32,274 bases of DNA from Actinacidiphila oryziradicis (GCF_005047355.1 NZ_SUMC01000080.1:1-32274); one strand, 5' to 3'. Shown: positions 8,273-16,249, counted from the first letter of the stretch. Notes: a model not told the origin generated them from the letters alone. A program made the numbers and translations.

Positions 8273-9145
8273 CTACTCTCCGCCGCCGATGGCATCCAGC
8301 TCGGCGAGTGCGTCGGCGGGCAGTTCGAGGGCGGCGCCTGCGATGTTCTCGCGCAGGTGCTCTGCTGAGGACGTCCCTGGAATGAGCAGCAGGTTCGGTG
8401 AGCGCTGCAGCAGCCAGGCGAGCGCCACCGACATCGGCGTGGTCTCCAGCTGCTTGGCGACCCGGTGCAGGGCGTCCGACTGCAGCGGCGACATGCCGCC
8501 CAGCGGCCAGTACGGCACGTAGGCGATGCCCTGCCGCGCCGTGCTCTCGACCAGTTCGTCGTCTTGGCGGTTGGCGATGTTGTAAAAGTTCTGCACACAG
8601 GCCACCGGTGCGATCGACTGTGCCTCAGCGAGTTGGTCCGCGTCGACCGTGCTCAAGCCGAGATGCCGGATCAGCCCCTGCACGCGGAGTTCGGCGAGCG
8701 CGCCGAACTGCTCGGCGATCGACCCCGGTTCAGGCGAGTCGAAGCCGCCGACCCGCAGATTGACCACGTCGAGCACACTGAGGCCGAGGCGTCGGAGGTT
8801 GTCGTGGACCTGCTGTACCAGTTCGGCGGGGGTACGGGCGTGCGGCCATCCGCCCTGCTCATCGCGGCGAGCGCCGACCTTGGTGACGATGTGCAGGCCC
8901 TCCGGGTACGGCGCGAGGGCCTCGCGGATGATCTCGTTGGTGACGTGCGGGCCGTAGAAGTCGGCCGTGTCGATGTGCGTGATGCCCAGTTCGACGGCTG
9001 TGCGCAACACGGCGATCGCAGCGTCTCGGTCCTCGGGCGGGCCGAAGACGCCCGGCCCGGCCAGCTGCATAGCGCCGTAGCCGAACCGGGTGAGGGTGAG
9101 GTCACCCAGGCGGTAGGTGCCGCCGGGAAGCTCGTTGCCGGTCAT
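8273..9145 (-). CDS. Aldo/keto reductase family protein lacking the catalytic His (AKR2)
   Basis: A 290-residue AKR-fold protein starting at ATG 9145 with AGGAA upstream. D59 and Y64 (HIDTADFYG) and K89 (IVTKV) of the tetrad are present. The strand that normally ends in His reads LDVVNLRVGG, placing R131 at the His position. This variant is known to me from an actinobacterial AKR branch usually annotated simply as oxidoreductase, so it is probably a subfamily trait and not damage. Cofactor-binding features remain, including LLIPGTSSAEHLREN near the C terminus. The XRE regulator at 9284 is divergent with 138 bp between. Substrate unknown. Confidence 0.9.
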   Translation of the reverse strand: MTGNELPGGTYRLGDLTLTRFGYGAMQLAGPGVFGPPEDRDAAIAVLRTAVELGITHIDTADFYGPHVTNEIIREALAPYPEGLHIVTKVGARRDEQGGWPHARTPAELVQQVHDNLRRLGLSVLDVVNLRVGGFDSPEPGSIAEQFGALAELRVQGLIRHLGLSTVDADQLAEAQSIAPVACVQNFYNIANRQDDELVESTARQGIAYVPYWPLGGMSPLQSDALHRVAKQLETTPMSVALAWLLQRSPNLLLIPGTSSAEHLRENIAGAALELPADALAELDAIGGGE

Positions 9146-9283
9146 GGATTCCTTTCCTGCTCGCCGGCATCTCCGGGAGCCAGATCCACGCTACAAAGCC
9201 CTCGTGGACATAGCCTGTGCCCTGGTCATCCTGGGGGTGTCAGGGCCAGGCACGGCGGCCGACGAGCTCGTAGCATCGAAGAC

Positions 9284-10189
9284 ATGAGCAGGCCGAATGC
9301 GCTCGGGGAATACCTGCGGGCACGCCGTGAGCTGACCGACCCGGCAGACGCGGGGCTGCCGGTCGTGGGCGTCCGCCGTACCCCTGGGCTGCGGCGGGAA
9401 GAGGTCGCCACCCTGGCCGGGATCAGCGCCGACTACTACCTGCGCCTGGAACAGGGGCGCGACCGCAACCCGTCCCCGCAGGTGCTGGAGGCCCTGGCGC
9501 GGGTGTTCCGGCTGGACGCGAGCGCCACACACCACCTGTTGAGCCTGGCGGCTGTCCGCCCGGCCGCCCGCCGGAGACCACGCCGCGAGGTGGTGTCGGC
9601 CGGGGTCCGGCAACTGCTCGACGCGATCAACCTGCCGGCGTTCGTGGAGAGCCGGATGTTCGACGTGCTCGCGGCGAACCGCCTGGCCACCGCCGTGTCA
9701 CCCAGCATCCGGCCGGGCGTCAACCGATTGCGTGCGATCTTCCTCGACCCCGCCGAGCGGGACCTGTGGCAGGACTGGGAGCAGACAGCCCGGAGCATGG
9801 TCGCCGGGTTCCGCGCATCTGTGGGCGGCGACGTCGAGGATCCGCGGATCGCTCAGCTGGTCGGCGAGCTGTCGCTGGCCAGCGAGCCGTTCCGGCGACT
9901 GTGGGCTCGGCATGACGTCACCGCGCTGGCCGGAGGCTCGATGCGGCTGCACCACCCGCAGGTCGGCCTGCTTGAACTGCGCCGGGAAAAACTGCCGCTC
10001 GGCGACACCGACGGACAGATGCTGGCGATCTACCACGCCGAGCCCGGCTCAGCGACGGCCCGTGCGCTCGGCTCCCTCGCTTCTCCGACCGCCACGCAGG
10101 CGTACCCCACCGCTTCAGCATCCGATGTCCCGTCTCATTTGATCTGGGCTGAGTCCAGGGCGGCGATCTGCGACGACCCGATTATCTGA
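9284..10189 (+). CDS. XRE-family regulator with MmyB-like domain; C terminus altered
   Basis: The N-terminal helix-turn-helix (about residues 35-62) contains the family signature RRTPGLRREEVATLAGISAD followed by YYLRLEQGR. The C-terminal half is the MmyB-type ligand-binding domain (LDPAERDLWQDWEQTARSMV, then HHPQVGLLELRREKL). This large Streptomyces family often sits divergent from a short-chain dehydrogenase or AKR, as here, and probably represses it. ATG 9284 lacks a good ribosome binding site but matches the usual family start. The domain normally ends near ATARALGSLAS; the last 20 or so residues (SHLIW... onward) are encoded by the 16-bp motif array beginning at 10132, so the native 3' end has been replaced. 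Confidence 0.88.
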   Translation: MSRPNALGEYLRARRELTDPADAGLPVVGVRRTPGLRREEVATLAGISADYYLRLEQGRDRNPSPQVLEALARVFRLDASATHHLLSLAAVRPAARRRPRREVVSAGVRQLLDAINLPAFVESRMFDVLAANRLATAVSPSIRPGVNRLRAIFLDPAERDLWQDWEQTARSMVAGFRASVGGDVEDPRIAQLVGELSLASEPFRRLWARHDVTALAGGSMRLHHPQVGLLELRREKLPLGDTDGQMLAIYHAEPGSATARALGSLASPTATQAYPTASASDVPSHLIWAESRAAICDDPII

Positions 10190-10268
10190 GACGCGTGCCT
10201 GTGGAAGATCTCGGATGTTCTGGTCCCCGGGCCACGAATGCCAGCCGCTGTCTCAGTTGACCTGGTCC
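10132..10268. repeat. Left array of 16-bp motif (consensus CCAGATCAnnTGAGAC)
   Basis: Two copies lie in reverse orientation: GTCTCATTTGATCTGG at 10132-10147 (15/16 to the reverse complement of the copy at 12065-12080) and CTGTCTCAGTTGACCTGGTCC at 10248-10268 (19/21 to the reverse complement of 12237-12257). A forward, weaker copy, CCCGATTATCTGAGAC, is at 10177-10192. The first two copies overlap the altered end of the XRE gene. The opposite-facing array is at 12046-12298. Confidence 0.8.
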
Positions 10269-10334
10269 GGTGGCTGCCCTTGCAGATCGTGGCGGAGGCT
10301 GCTTTGTCTCCGTTGGGTCCATTCGGGCCCTTGA

Positions 10335-10871
10335 CTATCCGTGGATGATCGACATCAATGCTGCGGTGAAGGGTGTGGGGTCCAGGTCGCCGCGGATGGC
10401 CAGTTGCTGGTTGTAGCTGATGCAGAGGGCGACGAACCCTTCGGCGATCTGTCCGGCCTGCTGACGCCGGCGGTCGGGTACCAGCTCGGCGACCGCGGCC
10501 CGCATGGCGGCGAGCTGTTGTTGAACAACGGCCGCCAGTGGCGGCGACACTGCGGCTTCGGCGTAGATCTGGGCGACCAGTCGAGCATGGTCGGTGTCAC
10601 GCGCCAGGGCGCGTACGTGTTCGAGGAAACCCTCGACGGCCTCGGCGGTGAGCGCCTTCGGCAGGGCTTCGGTCCCCTGCTCGCAGACGGCGACGACGAT
10701 CTCGTCCTTGCTGGCGAAGTACCGGTAGATGGCCCCGTTGGAGAGCCCGGACTCGGTGACGATGTCGGCCATGGAGGTGCGGGCGAAGCCGTGGCTGGCG
10801 AACCGGGCGCGGGCGGCGTCCACGATCTGCTGACGGCGGGCGTCAAGGTGCGCTTGGCTGACCCTGGGCAT
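10335..10871 (-). CDS. TetR-family transcriptional regulator
   Basis: A 178-residue regulator starting MPRVSQAHLD. The TetR DNA-binding domain is clear: TSMADIVTESGLSNGAIYRY at residues 32-51. The remainder is a helical ligand-binding domain (AQIYAEAAVSPPLAAVVQQQ). Divergent from the AKR at 10944, with a 26-bp near-perfect dyad between the genes. By family precedent it represses itself and the AKR. The pair is enclosed by two opposing motif arrays, so it may have moved as a unit. The start is supported by position; the upstream purine run (GAGGGGTCACTC) is a modest ribosome binding site. Confidence 0.9.
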   Translation of the reverse strand: MPRVSQAHLDARRQQIVDAARARFASHGFARTSMADIVTESGLSNGAIYRYFASKDEIVVAVCEQGTEALPKALTAEAVEGFLEHVRALARDTDHARLVAQIYAEAAVSPPLAAVVQQQLAAMRAAVAELVPDRRRQQAGQIAEGFVALCISYNQQLAIRGDLDPTPFTAALMSIIHG

Positions 10872-10897
10872 AAAAAGAGTGACCCCTCGTTTTACTT

Positions 10898-10923
10898 GGT
10901 ACGGTAGGGGAGCTTACCGCACC
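10898..10923. promoter_or_regulatory. Candidate TetR operator, 9-8-9 dyad
   Basis: GGTACGGTA at 10898-10906 and TACCGCACC at 10915-10923 are reverse complements at 8 of 9 positions around an 8-bp spacer. It is the only strong dyad between the TetR gene and AKR3, 20 bp before the AKR3 start, where a repressor would block the promoter. Confidence 0.75.
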
Positions 10924-10943
10924 ATCGACTTTCAGGAGCTGTC

Positions 10944-11990
10944 ATGCGTTACCAGACGTTCGGCCGACTGACCGGACTGCGAGTGTCGGAGTACGCGCTC
11001 GGGACGGCGAACTTCGGCACCTCGGACGCCAGTGCCAGCCCCGAGGGCTCGCGGCAGATCTTCGAGGCCTTCGTCGCCGCCGGCGGCACCACGTTCGACA
11101 CGTCCAACCTCTACCAGGACGGACAGGCCGAAACCGTGCTCGGTGGGCTGCTCGGCCGCCAACGGGACGACTTCGTGGTGATCACCAAGTACAGCGGGAC
11201 ACGGCAGGACCAGCCCCGCCCCGGCACGACCGGAAACAGCCGCAAAACCATGGTCCGCTCCCTGGAGGCGAGTCTGCGCCGCCTGAACACCGACTACGTA
11301 GACGTCTTCATGCCGCACTTCCCCGACGGAACCACCCCCGTCGAGGAGATCCTGGCCGGATTCGACGACCTCATCCGCTCCGGCAAGATCCTCCACGGCG
11401 GACTCTCCAACTTCCCAGCCTGGCGCGTCTCCGGCGCGGCGGTCCGGGCGGACCTGCGTAATCTGGCCCCGCTGGTCGGCATTCAGACCGAATACAGCCT
11501 GGCCGAACGATCCGCCGAGCGGGAACTGCTGCCGATGGCGCAGGCCCACGGCCTGGGCGCGTTCCTTTACTCCCCGCTGGCCGGAGGACTGCTCACCGGC
11601 AAGTACCGGCAGGGCGAACAGGGCCGGTTGACTGCTCGCGGCGACGCAATCGAGGGCACCGAACAGCGCACCGCCGTCGTCGACGCCGTACTGGCGATCG
11701 CCGACGAGGTCGGCGCCAACGCGATCCAGGTCTCCCTGGCCTGGCTGCGCCGCCGGGCCGCCTTGGCCCGCACTGCCCTGATCCCGATCGCCGGCCCCCG
11801 CTCCCTGACACACCTGGAGGAATACCTCAGATCTCTCCACCTCCAACTCAGCGACCAGCACTACCAGCTTCTGGACCAGGTCAGTGCAGTCCGGATGGGA
11901 ACCCCGCACGAGGACGTCGCGGCTGCCCTGGACCACGGCTTCGACGGCGACCGCACGCTACTCGCCCCTCCCGCCGTTCCCGTCATCTGA
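10944..11990 (+). CDS. Aldo/keto reductase (AKR3)
   Basis: A 348-residue NAD(P)H-dependent AKR with a complete tetrad: D52 and Y57 (TFDTSNLYQDG), K82 (VITKY) and H125 (VFMPHFPDG). The start ATG 10944 follows CAGGAG at 10932-10937. The LYQDGQAETVLG and IPIAGPRSLTHLEEYL stretches are typical of the branch containing YajO-like and sugar-dehydrogenase-like AKRs. Divergent from the TetR gene, with an operator-like dyad between. It is more distantly related to AKR1 than the shared DTSNLY motif suggests. Substrate unknown. Confidence 0.92.
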   Translation: MRYQTFGRLTGLRVSEYALGTANFGTSDASASPEGSRQIFEAFVAAGGTTFDTSNLYQDGQAETVLGGLLGRQRDDFVVITKYSGTRQDQPRPGTTGNSRKTMVRSLEASLRRLNTDYVDVFMPHFPDGTTPVEEILAGFDDLIRSGKILHGGLSNFPAWRVSGAAVRADLRNLAPLVGIQTEYSLAERSAERELLPMAQAHGLGAFLYSPLAGGLLTGKYRQGEQGRLTARGDAIEGTEQRTAVVDAVLAIADEVGANAIQVSLAWLRRRAALARTALIPIAGPRSLTHLEEYLRSLHLQLSDQHYQLLDQVSAVRMGTPHEDVAAALDHGFDGDRTLLAPPAVPVI

Positions 11991-12045
11991 TCCGCACCGC
12001 TCATACTTCACCGTTGTCCGGACAGCATCACGGGGGACGAGCATC

Positions 12046-12298
12046 ACAGATCGGATGAGATTAGCCAGATCAGATGAGACTCACCCCACCCTGAAAGGTG
12101 AAAACCGTGCACGGTAAGCCACGTACGCCGGGAGCCGGTCGACTACCACCTGAGAGAAGTGAGACACCACCAGGTCCGGTGAGACCGGACAGACCGAGCC
12201 AGACTGACCAGATCACTGGAGACGGCGAGCGAATCGGACCAGATCACCTGAGACAGGGACCAGATCGGCTGCCGAGTAGCCGTGTCTCACGATCTTGG
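12046..12298. repeat. Right array of 16-bp motif (CCAGATCAnnTGAGAC)
   Basis: Forward copies: 12046-12061 (degenerate), 12065-12080 CCAGATCAGATGAGAC, 12170-12185 CCAGGTCCGGTGAGAC, 12208-12223 CCAGATCACTGGAGAC, 12239-12254 CCAGATCACCTGAGAC, and a half copy at 12260-12271. A reverse-facing copy GTCTCACGATCTTGG is at 12284-12298. Spacing is irregular. Most copies face those of the left array, so the TetR-AKR3 unit lies between opposed arrays. Multiple end repeats of this kind suit transposase binding sites, as in IS21-, Tn7- or Mu-type ends, but no matching transposase is present and the element type is unknown. Confidence 0.8.
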
Positions 12299-12624
12299 CC
12301 CTTGAGCTGGGTGGGCCCCCTGATGCGGCTCGGAGAGCGGGACACGGTCGGAGACCTCATCGCGTCGATGAAGCTCGCGGCATCCAGGCGCCGGGCCCAG
12401 TTCACCGTCTTCTCGCACCTGGTCAAAGCCGGAGACCTCGAAAGATCCACTCGCGCGGCAGCCGGTGGCCCGCGTTGCCGACCCGGCTCGTCCCGTGATC
12501 ACACCTGTTGCCGCCATGGCGAGTTTTGAGCGACTGGGCGCGAGCCGGACAGGTCCTGCCGGGTATCCGCTGGAAGGAACTCTGGTCACACTCATGGAAG
12601 CGCGACACCACAAGGAGGAAACTC
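12299..12624. other. Intergenic region before the GH3 gene, no firm gene
   Basis: A plus-strand frame at about 12324-12440 reads LGERDTVGDLIASMKLAASR followed by RRAQFTVFSHLVKAGDLE. It looks more protein-like than chance, but I cannot place it in a family and it has no convincing start. It may be a remnant of the element whose end is the motif array. AAGGAGGA at 12612-12619 is the ribosome binding site of the next gene. Confidence 0.4.
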
Positions 12625-13761
12625 ATGGACATACCAGGAACGCCGCTCGCCCGGCGCCGGACCGTGCTCGCCGGAGCCGGGGCGGCGGTGGCGAGCCTGG
12701 CGGTCGGCACCCCGGCGCAGGAGGCCACCGCGGCAGCGGGCGCCATACCGAAGGGCCTGACCAACCGACAGTTTGCCGGGCAGCGGGTGATCTACTCCTA
12801 CCCGGGCCACACGCCCCCGGCCGACCTTCTCAAGAAGATCAGCGCGGGCGAAGCGGCGGGGGTCATCTTCTTCGGCGAGAACATCACCAGCGAGAAGCAG
12901 ATCGCCTCGGTCATCAAGCAGTTGGTGAAAGCCAATGCCACGAGCCCGGTCCAACTCCCGCTGCTGCTGATGACTGATCAGGAAGGTGGTCAGCTACGCC
13001 GCCTGCCGGGCGCGCCGGTCCTGTCGGAGAAGCAGATCGGGAACTCCGCCCACCCGTTGGCCACCGCTAAGTCGGCGGGCACTAGTGCCGGGAAGAACCT
13101 CGCCGGAGTGGGCATGAACGTCAACCTGGCCCCGGTGCTCGACGTCTACCGCAAGGCCGGTGACTTCATCGACCGCCATCAGCGCTCTTACGGTACGCAC
13201 GCGGCGCAGGTCGGCGCCCTCGGAGCGGCGTTCACCACCGCCCAGCAGCACACCGGGGTGGCGGCCACCGCCAAGCACTTCCCCGGTCTCGGGGCCGCGA
13301 CGGCCAACCAGAACACCGACGCCGGGCCGGTGAAGCTCAGCCAGTCGCTGACCGTACTGCGGACCGTTGACGAGGCCCCGTACAAACAGGCCATCGCGGC
13401 AGGCGTCAAACTCGTCATGGTCTCCTGGGCGGTCTACCCGGCGCTGGACGCCCATCATCCGGCCGGCCTGTCCGCTACCGTCATCCAGAATGAACTACGT
13501 ACCCGCCTCGGATTCAAGGGAGTCACCGTCACCGACGCGCTCGAGGCCGGAGCCCTCGGCCACTCGTACAGCACCGGGCGCCGGGCGGTACTGGCCGCAG
13601 GGGCCGGGATGGACCTGCTGCTCTGCTCGGCACGCAAGGTGAGCCAGGGCGAGGCGACGGTCACCGCCCTGACGAACGCGCTGCACGACGGAACACTCGG
13701 CTCCACCTCCTTCCGGGCCGCAGTCAGCCGCCTCACCACACTGCGCGCCGGGCTGCGCTGA
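12625..13761 (+). CDS. Exported glycoside hydrolase family 3 protein (NagZ-like)
   Basis: A 378-residue GH3 protein, probably an N-acetyl-beta-glucosaminidase acting on peptidoglycan fragments or chitin oligomers outside the cell. The N terminus is a likely Tat signal (RRRTVLAGAGAAVASLAVGT). Motifs seen are DQEGGQLRRL (118-127), LAPVLDV (168-174), KHFPG (217-221) and the nucleophile D304 in TVTDALEAG. The KHFPG loop continues GLGAATANQNTD and lacks the Asp-Ser-His acid/base triad of classical NagZ, a difference I believe is shared by many actinobacterial relatives. It lacks the second GH3 domain, consistent with NagZ type. ATG 12625 has AAGGAGGA upstream. A hairpin follows immediately. Confidence 0.88.
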   Translation: MDIPGTPLARRRTVLAGAGAAVASLAVGTPAQEATAAAGAIPKGLTNRQFAGQRVIYSYPGHTPPADLLKKISAGEAAGVIFFGENITSEKQIASVIKQLVKANATSPVQLPLLLMTDQEGGQLRRLPGAPVLSEKQIGNSAHPLATAKSAGTSAGKNLAGVGMNVNLAPVLDVYRKAGDFIDRHQRSYGTHAAQVGALGAAFTTAQQHTGVAATAKHFPGLGAATANQNTDAGPVKLSQSLTVLRTVDEAPYKQAIAAGVKLVMVSWAVYPALDAHHPAGLSATVIQNELRTRLGFKGVTVTDALEAGALGHSYSTGRRAVLAAGAGMDLLLCSARKVSQGEATVTALTNALHDGTLGSTSFRAAVSRLTTLRAGLR

Positions 13762-13794
13762 CCCCTGCCGAGGTGAGCCGGACGGCTCCAGGGG
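13762..13794 (+). terminator. Hairpin after the GH3 gene
   Basis: CCCCTG at 13762-13767 pairs with CAGGGG at 13789-13794, and inside it AGCCG (13776-13780) pairs with CGGCT (13783-13787). It begins at the base after the stop codon. No T-tract, which is normal in high-GC actinomycetes. Confidence 0.6.
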
Positions 13795-13955
13795 CGGGCC
13801 CGGTAAGGAGTCAGGCCGTCCCTCGGGTTCAGCCGCCGCCGACAGAAGGCCCCAGCGAGCCTGCCGATCGTCCGGCTCCTGACGATGCCGGCATCGACTA
13901 CTCCAGAGGGCATGCCGAAGGTCGTCCTCGGACGCTGGGCACACCTGGTGACCGG

Positions 13956-14096
13956 ATGCCCCTCGCAGCGGTGCGCGTCGAGCACCCGAAGACGCACGAG
14001 CGGCTGATCCTGCAGCCCGGTGACGAGCCGGACGAGGTGCTGGCCGAGGCCATCACCAACCCCTCGGCGATGGGCTGCTCCGGGAATTCAACAATA
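13956..14096 (+). pseudogene. Small unidentified reading frame, 3' end lost at an IS junction
   Basis: ATG 13956 opens MPLAAVRVEHPKTHERLILQ followed by PGDEPDEVLAEAITNPSAMG. The short basic/acidic pattern with PGDE and ITNP resembles small proteins common on actinophage and integrative elements, but I cannot name a family. The frame loses its character at about 14096, where IS1182-type sequence starts in another frame. Low confidence. The preceding stretch 13795-13955 holds no gene I can support. Confidence 0.35.
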
Positions 14097-14113
14097 CCGA
14101 CGCGGCCGCCACC

Positions 14114-14662
14114 CGCCAGCACCGCAGGAACGAAGGCTTCGGCAGGGACGACTTCCGCATCGACTTCGACCGCCAGCAGGTCACCTGCCCCCAAGGCCAG
14201 GTCAGCAGGGGCTGGCACGGCCCCTACCCCACGTCCTCTCCCACCGCGGCCCCGCTGATCGTGGCGAGGTTCACCAAGAGCCAGTGCCAGCCGTGGCCGG
14301 CCCGCGCCCAGTGCACCACCTCCCGCGAAAGCGCGCGGAACGTAGGGTTTCCCCCGCGAGAGCTCCTCAACATGCAAGTCAAGGCCCGCGTCGAACAGCA
14401 GAGTCCACACTGGCGAGAGCGGTATGCCGTGCGTTCCGGAGTCGAGGGCACCATCTGCGAGTTCGCTCACGGCCACGGCATGAGGCGATGCCGCTACCGC
14501 GGCCAGCCCAAGGCCCATGTCCAGCATGTGCTCACCGCCATCGCCGTGAACATCGAGCGGCTCAGCGGACAGTCACCGTCACCACCCCCTTCTCGACCGC
14601 CGACGGCACGTGCGCGCGGCCGCGCGTCGGGAATCGCCTACGTGGTCAGGGAGTGGCGCTGA
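14114..14662 (+). pseudogene. IS1182-family transposase, C-terminal fragment
   Basis: The frame reads RQHRRNEGFGRDDFRIDFDR, then QQVTCPQGQVSRGWHGPYPT, and later RYAVRSGVEGTICEFAHGHG and MRRCRYRGQPKAHVQHVLTA. These are the Cys-rich insertion and last catalytic segment (with the conserved Glu in SGVEGT) of Streptomyces IS1182-like transposases. In the zinc-like cluster one expected Cys is Trp (SQCQPWPARAQC). The N-terminal two thirds, including the first catalytic Asp residues, is missing. Non-functional remnant, ending at TGA 14660-14662. Confidence 0.82.
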
Positions 14663-14804
14663 GGCCGACAACGGCCCGGTACTGCGAGGCGGCCCAGATC
14701 CCACTCCCGCCTGCGGACAGCGGCGGCGGCCGGGGCGTGGATACCGGCCGTGCGTACGGCTGCACGACGCGACGCGGGCGGCCCGGCGGCGCGGCGCTCG
14801 GACG

Positions 14805-14846
14805 GTCGGCCTCCGGGGGGCACGTACGCGCACCCCGGAGGCCGAC
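14805..14846 (-). terminator. Hairpin terminator, 14-bp perfect stem, after the serine hydrolase
   Basis: GTCGGCCTCCGGGG at 14805-14818 pairs exactly with 14833-14846 around a 14-nt loop. It lies 10 bases beyond the stop codon of the minus-strand serine hydrolase, as expected for its terminator. Confidence 0.82.
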
Positions 14847-14856
14847 ATCGGAGGGG

Positions 14857-16131
14857 TTACTTGCGGAGGGGTTCGGGGGAGACCCCGACGGTCTCCTCCT
14901 TGGCGATGTGAGCGGAGGCCGCCGCGGCCTGGCGCTTGGCGGCGGGGGTGGACGGGACTCCGCAGAAGACTGGGTCGAGGGCAGCTCGTTCGGCGGCGAA
15001 GACGTCCCCATTGTTTGAGGCGTTCGCCGCGATCGTCACCTGCCTGGACCCGTCCTTCGCGGTGTACGAGTAGGTCTGGTAGCCCTCCACGATGCCGTCG
15101 TGGCCGTACACCTGCGTGCCGCAGGACAGGGTGTACGCGCGCATGCCGAGGCCGTAGAAGGAGGTTCCGGTGGAGCCGACCGGGACCATGGTCTCCATCT
15201 CGGCGAGTTGCTCCTTGGGCAGCAGCACGCCCGCGGTGAGGGCCCGCCAGTACGTGTTGAGGTCCGCGGTGCTGGAGATGGCCGCGCCGGCGGTCCAGAT
15301 CCACGAAGCGGTCTGCGCGGTCGCGTCGAACAGCGGCTTGGAGCGATCGTCCTGGGTGAGGTAACCGACGGCGTGCGGGCCGCCGATGTCCGTGCTGGGG
15401 ACGATGAAACGGGTGTCGTTCATGCCGAGCGGCTGCAGGATCCGCTCGTTGAGAACCGTCGCGAAGGGCTTGCCGGTGACGTGTTCGACGAGCATGCCCA
15501 GCACCACGAAGTTCGTATTGGAGTACTGGTACTGGCTGCCCGGGGTGAACTGCGAGCCGTGGGAGAGAGCGCCCGCCACCAAGTCGGCGGGGGCGTAGGT
15601 CTTGTACCGGAACTGCTGGTAGCCGGTCACGGTATCGCCCACGAGGATGCCGGGCAGGTCATTGCTGTAGTCGTACAGGCCGCTGGTGTGGTTGAGCAGT
15701 TCCCGCACGGTGATCGGTGAGCCGGCCGGCAGCACCCCGCCGGGCAGGTAGTCGACGGCGGGGGTGTCGAGGTCGACCTCGTGTTGCGCGACGAGTTGCA
15801 GGGCGAGCACGGCGGTGAAGTTCTTGGTGATGCTGCCGATCCGGAACTGCCCCTTCGGGTCGATCGGCGCCTGGGTCGCGATGTCACCGGTGCCCACGCT
15901 GACCGTGCCGCCATGGCCACCGCGGTCGCTCACGAGGGCGTAGGTGCCGGGCGAGCCGGCCGCGACGACGCCGTTCAGCGCCTGCCGCAGTCCCGCGTAG
16001 TCAGGTGCCGGGGCCGCTGCCGCCGGGGCGGCGCTCGCCGTGCCCGCGGTGGGCAGAGCGGTGGCGATGGCCGCCAGCGCGGCTACGGCGACAAGGGTGC
16101 GGCGCTTTGTGGCGATGGAATTACAGGACAA
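14857..16131 (-). CDS. Exported class-C serine hydrolase (D-Ala-D-Ala carboxypeptidase / beta-lactamase fold)
   Basis: A 424-residue secreted protein of the serine beta-lactamase-like superfamily. A signal peptide spans about residues 1-34 (TLVAVAALAAIATALPTAGT, cleavage after SA). The active-site motifs are all present: S100-I-T-K103, Y203-S-N205 and H344-D-G346. The substrate is probably the peptidoglycan stem peptide or a D-amino-acid peptide, as in Streptomyces R61-type carboxypeptidases; a true lactamase role is less likely. The best start is TTG 16131, preceded by GGAGT at a 7-base spacing; the open frame further upstream has no secretion-compatible start. An inverted repeat at 16234-16249 lies about 100 bp upstream, and a strong hairpin follows the stop. 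Confidence 0.88.
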   Translation of the reverse strand: MSCNSIATKRRTLVAVAALAAIATALPTAGTASAAPAAAAPAPDYAGLRQALNGVVAAGSPGTYALVSDRGGHGGTVSVGTGDIATQAPIDPKGQFRIGSITKNFTAVLALQLVAQHEVDLDTPAVDYLPGGVLPAGSPITVRELLNHTSGLYDYSNDLPGILVGDTVTGYQQFRYKTYAPADLVAGALSHGSQFTPGSQYQYSNTNFVVLGMLVEHVTGKPFATVLNERILQPLGMNDTRFIVPSTDIGGPHAVGYLTQDDRSKPLFDATAQTASWIWTAGAAISSTADLNTYWRALTAGVLLPKEQLAEMETMVPVGSTGTSFYGLGMRAYTLSCGTQVYGHDGIVEGYQTYSYTAKDGSRQVTIAANASNNGDVFAAERAALDPVFCGVPSTPAAKRQAAAASAHIAKEETVGVSPEPLRK

Positions 16132-16233
16132 GACGGGACTCCAGTGCAGTGCCGATACGGTCGGCCCGGGCCGTGACAGCCGTGGACCTCTACTTGTTCG
16201 TACTCCGCCATGTTCCGTGTGCGTTGCACCGCG

Positions 16234-16249
16234 TCGGAACACGTTCCGA
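16234..16249. promoter_or_regulatory. Palindrome upstream of the serine hydrolase
   Basis: TCGGAACacGTTCCGA is a perfect 7-2-7 dyad, 103 bp upstream of the TTG start. Related half sites (GTTCCG at 16212 and TCCGAAAG at 16256) flank it. It resembles a repressor site but differs from the SOS box TCGAAC-N4-GTTCGA. Which protein would bind is unknown. Confidence 0.45.

Noticed and set aside
8465..9283. Upstream extension of the XRE regulator frame across AKR2
   Set aside because: It is antisense to AKR2, and the family start is ATG 9284.
12046..12298. CRISPR or promoter array reading of the 16-bp motif copies
   Set aside because: Copies are degenerate, irregularly spaced and in both orientations, and a matching set faces them 2 kb away; this fits transposon ends better.
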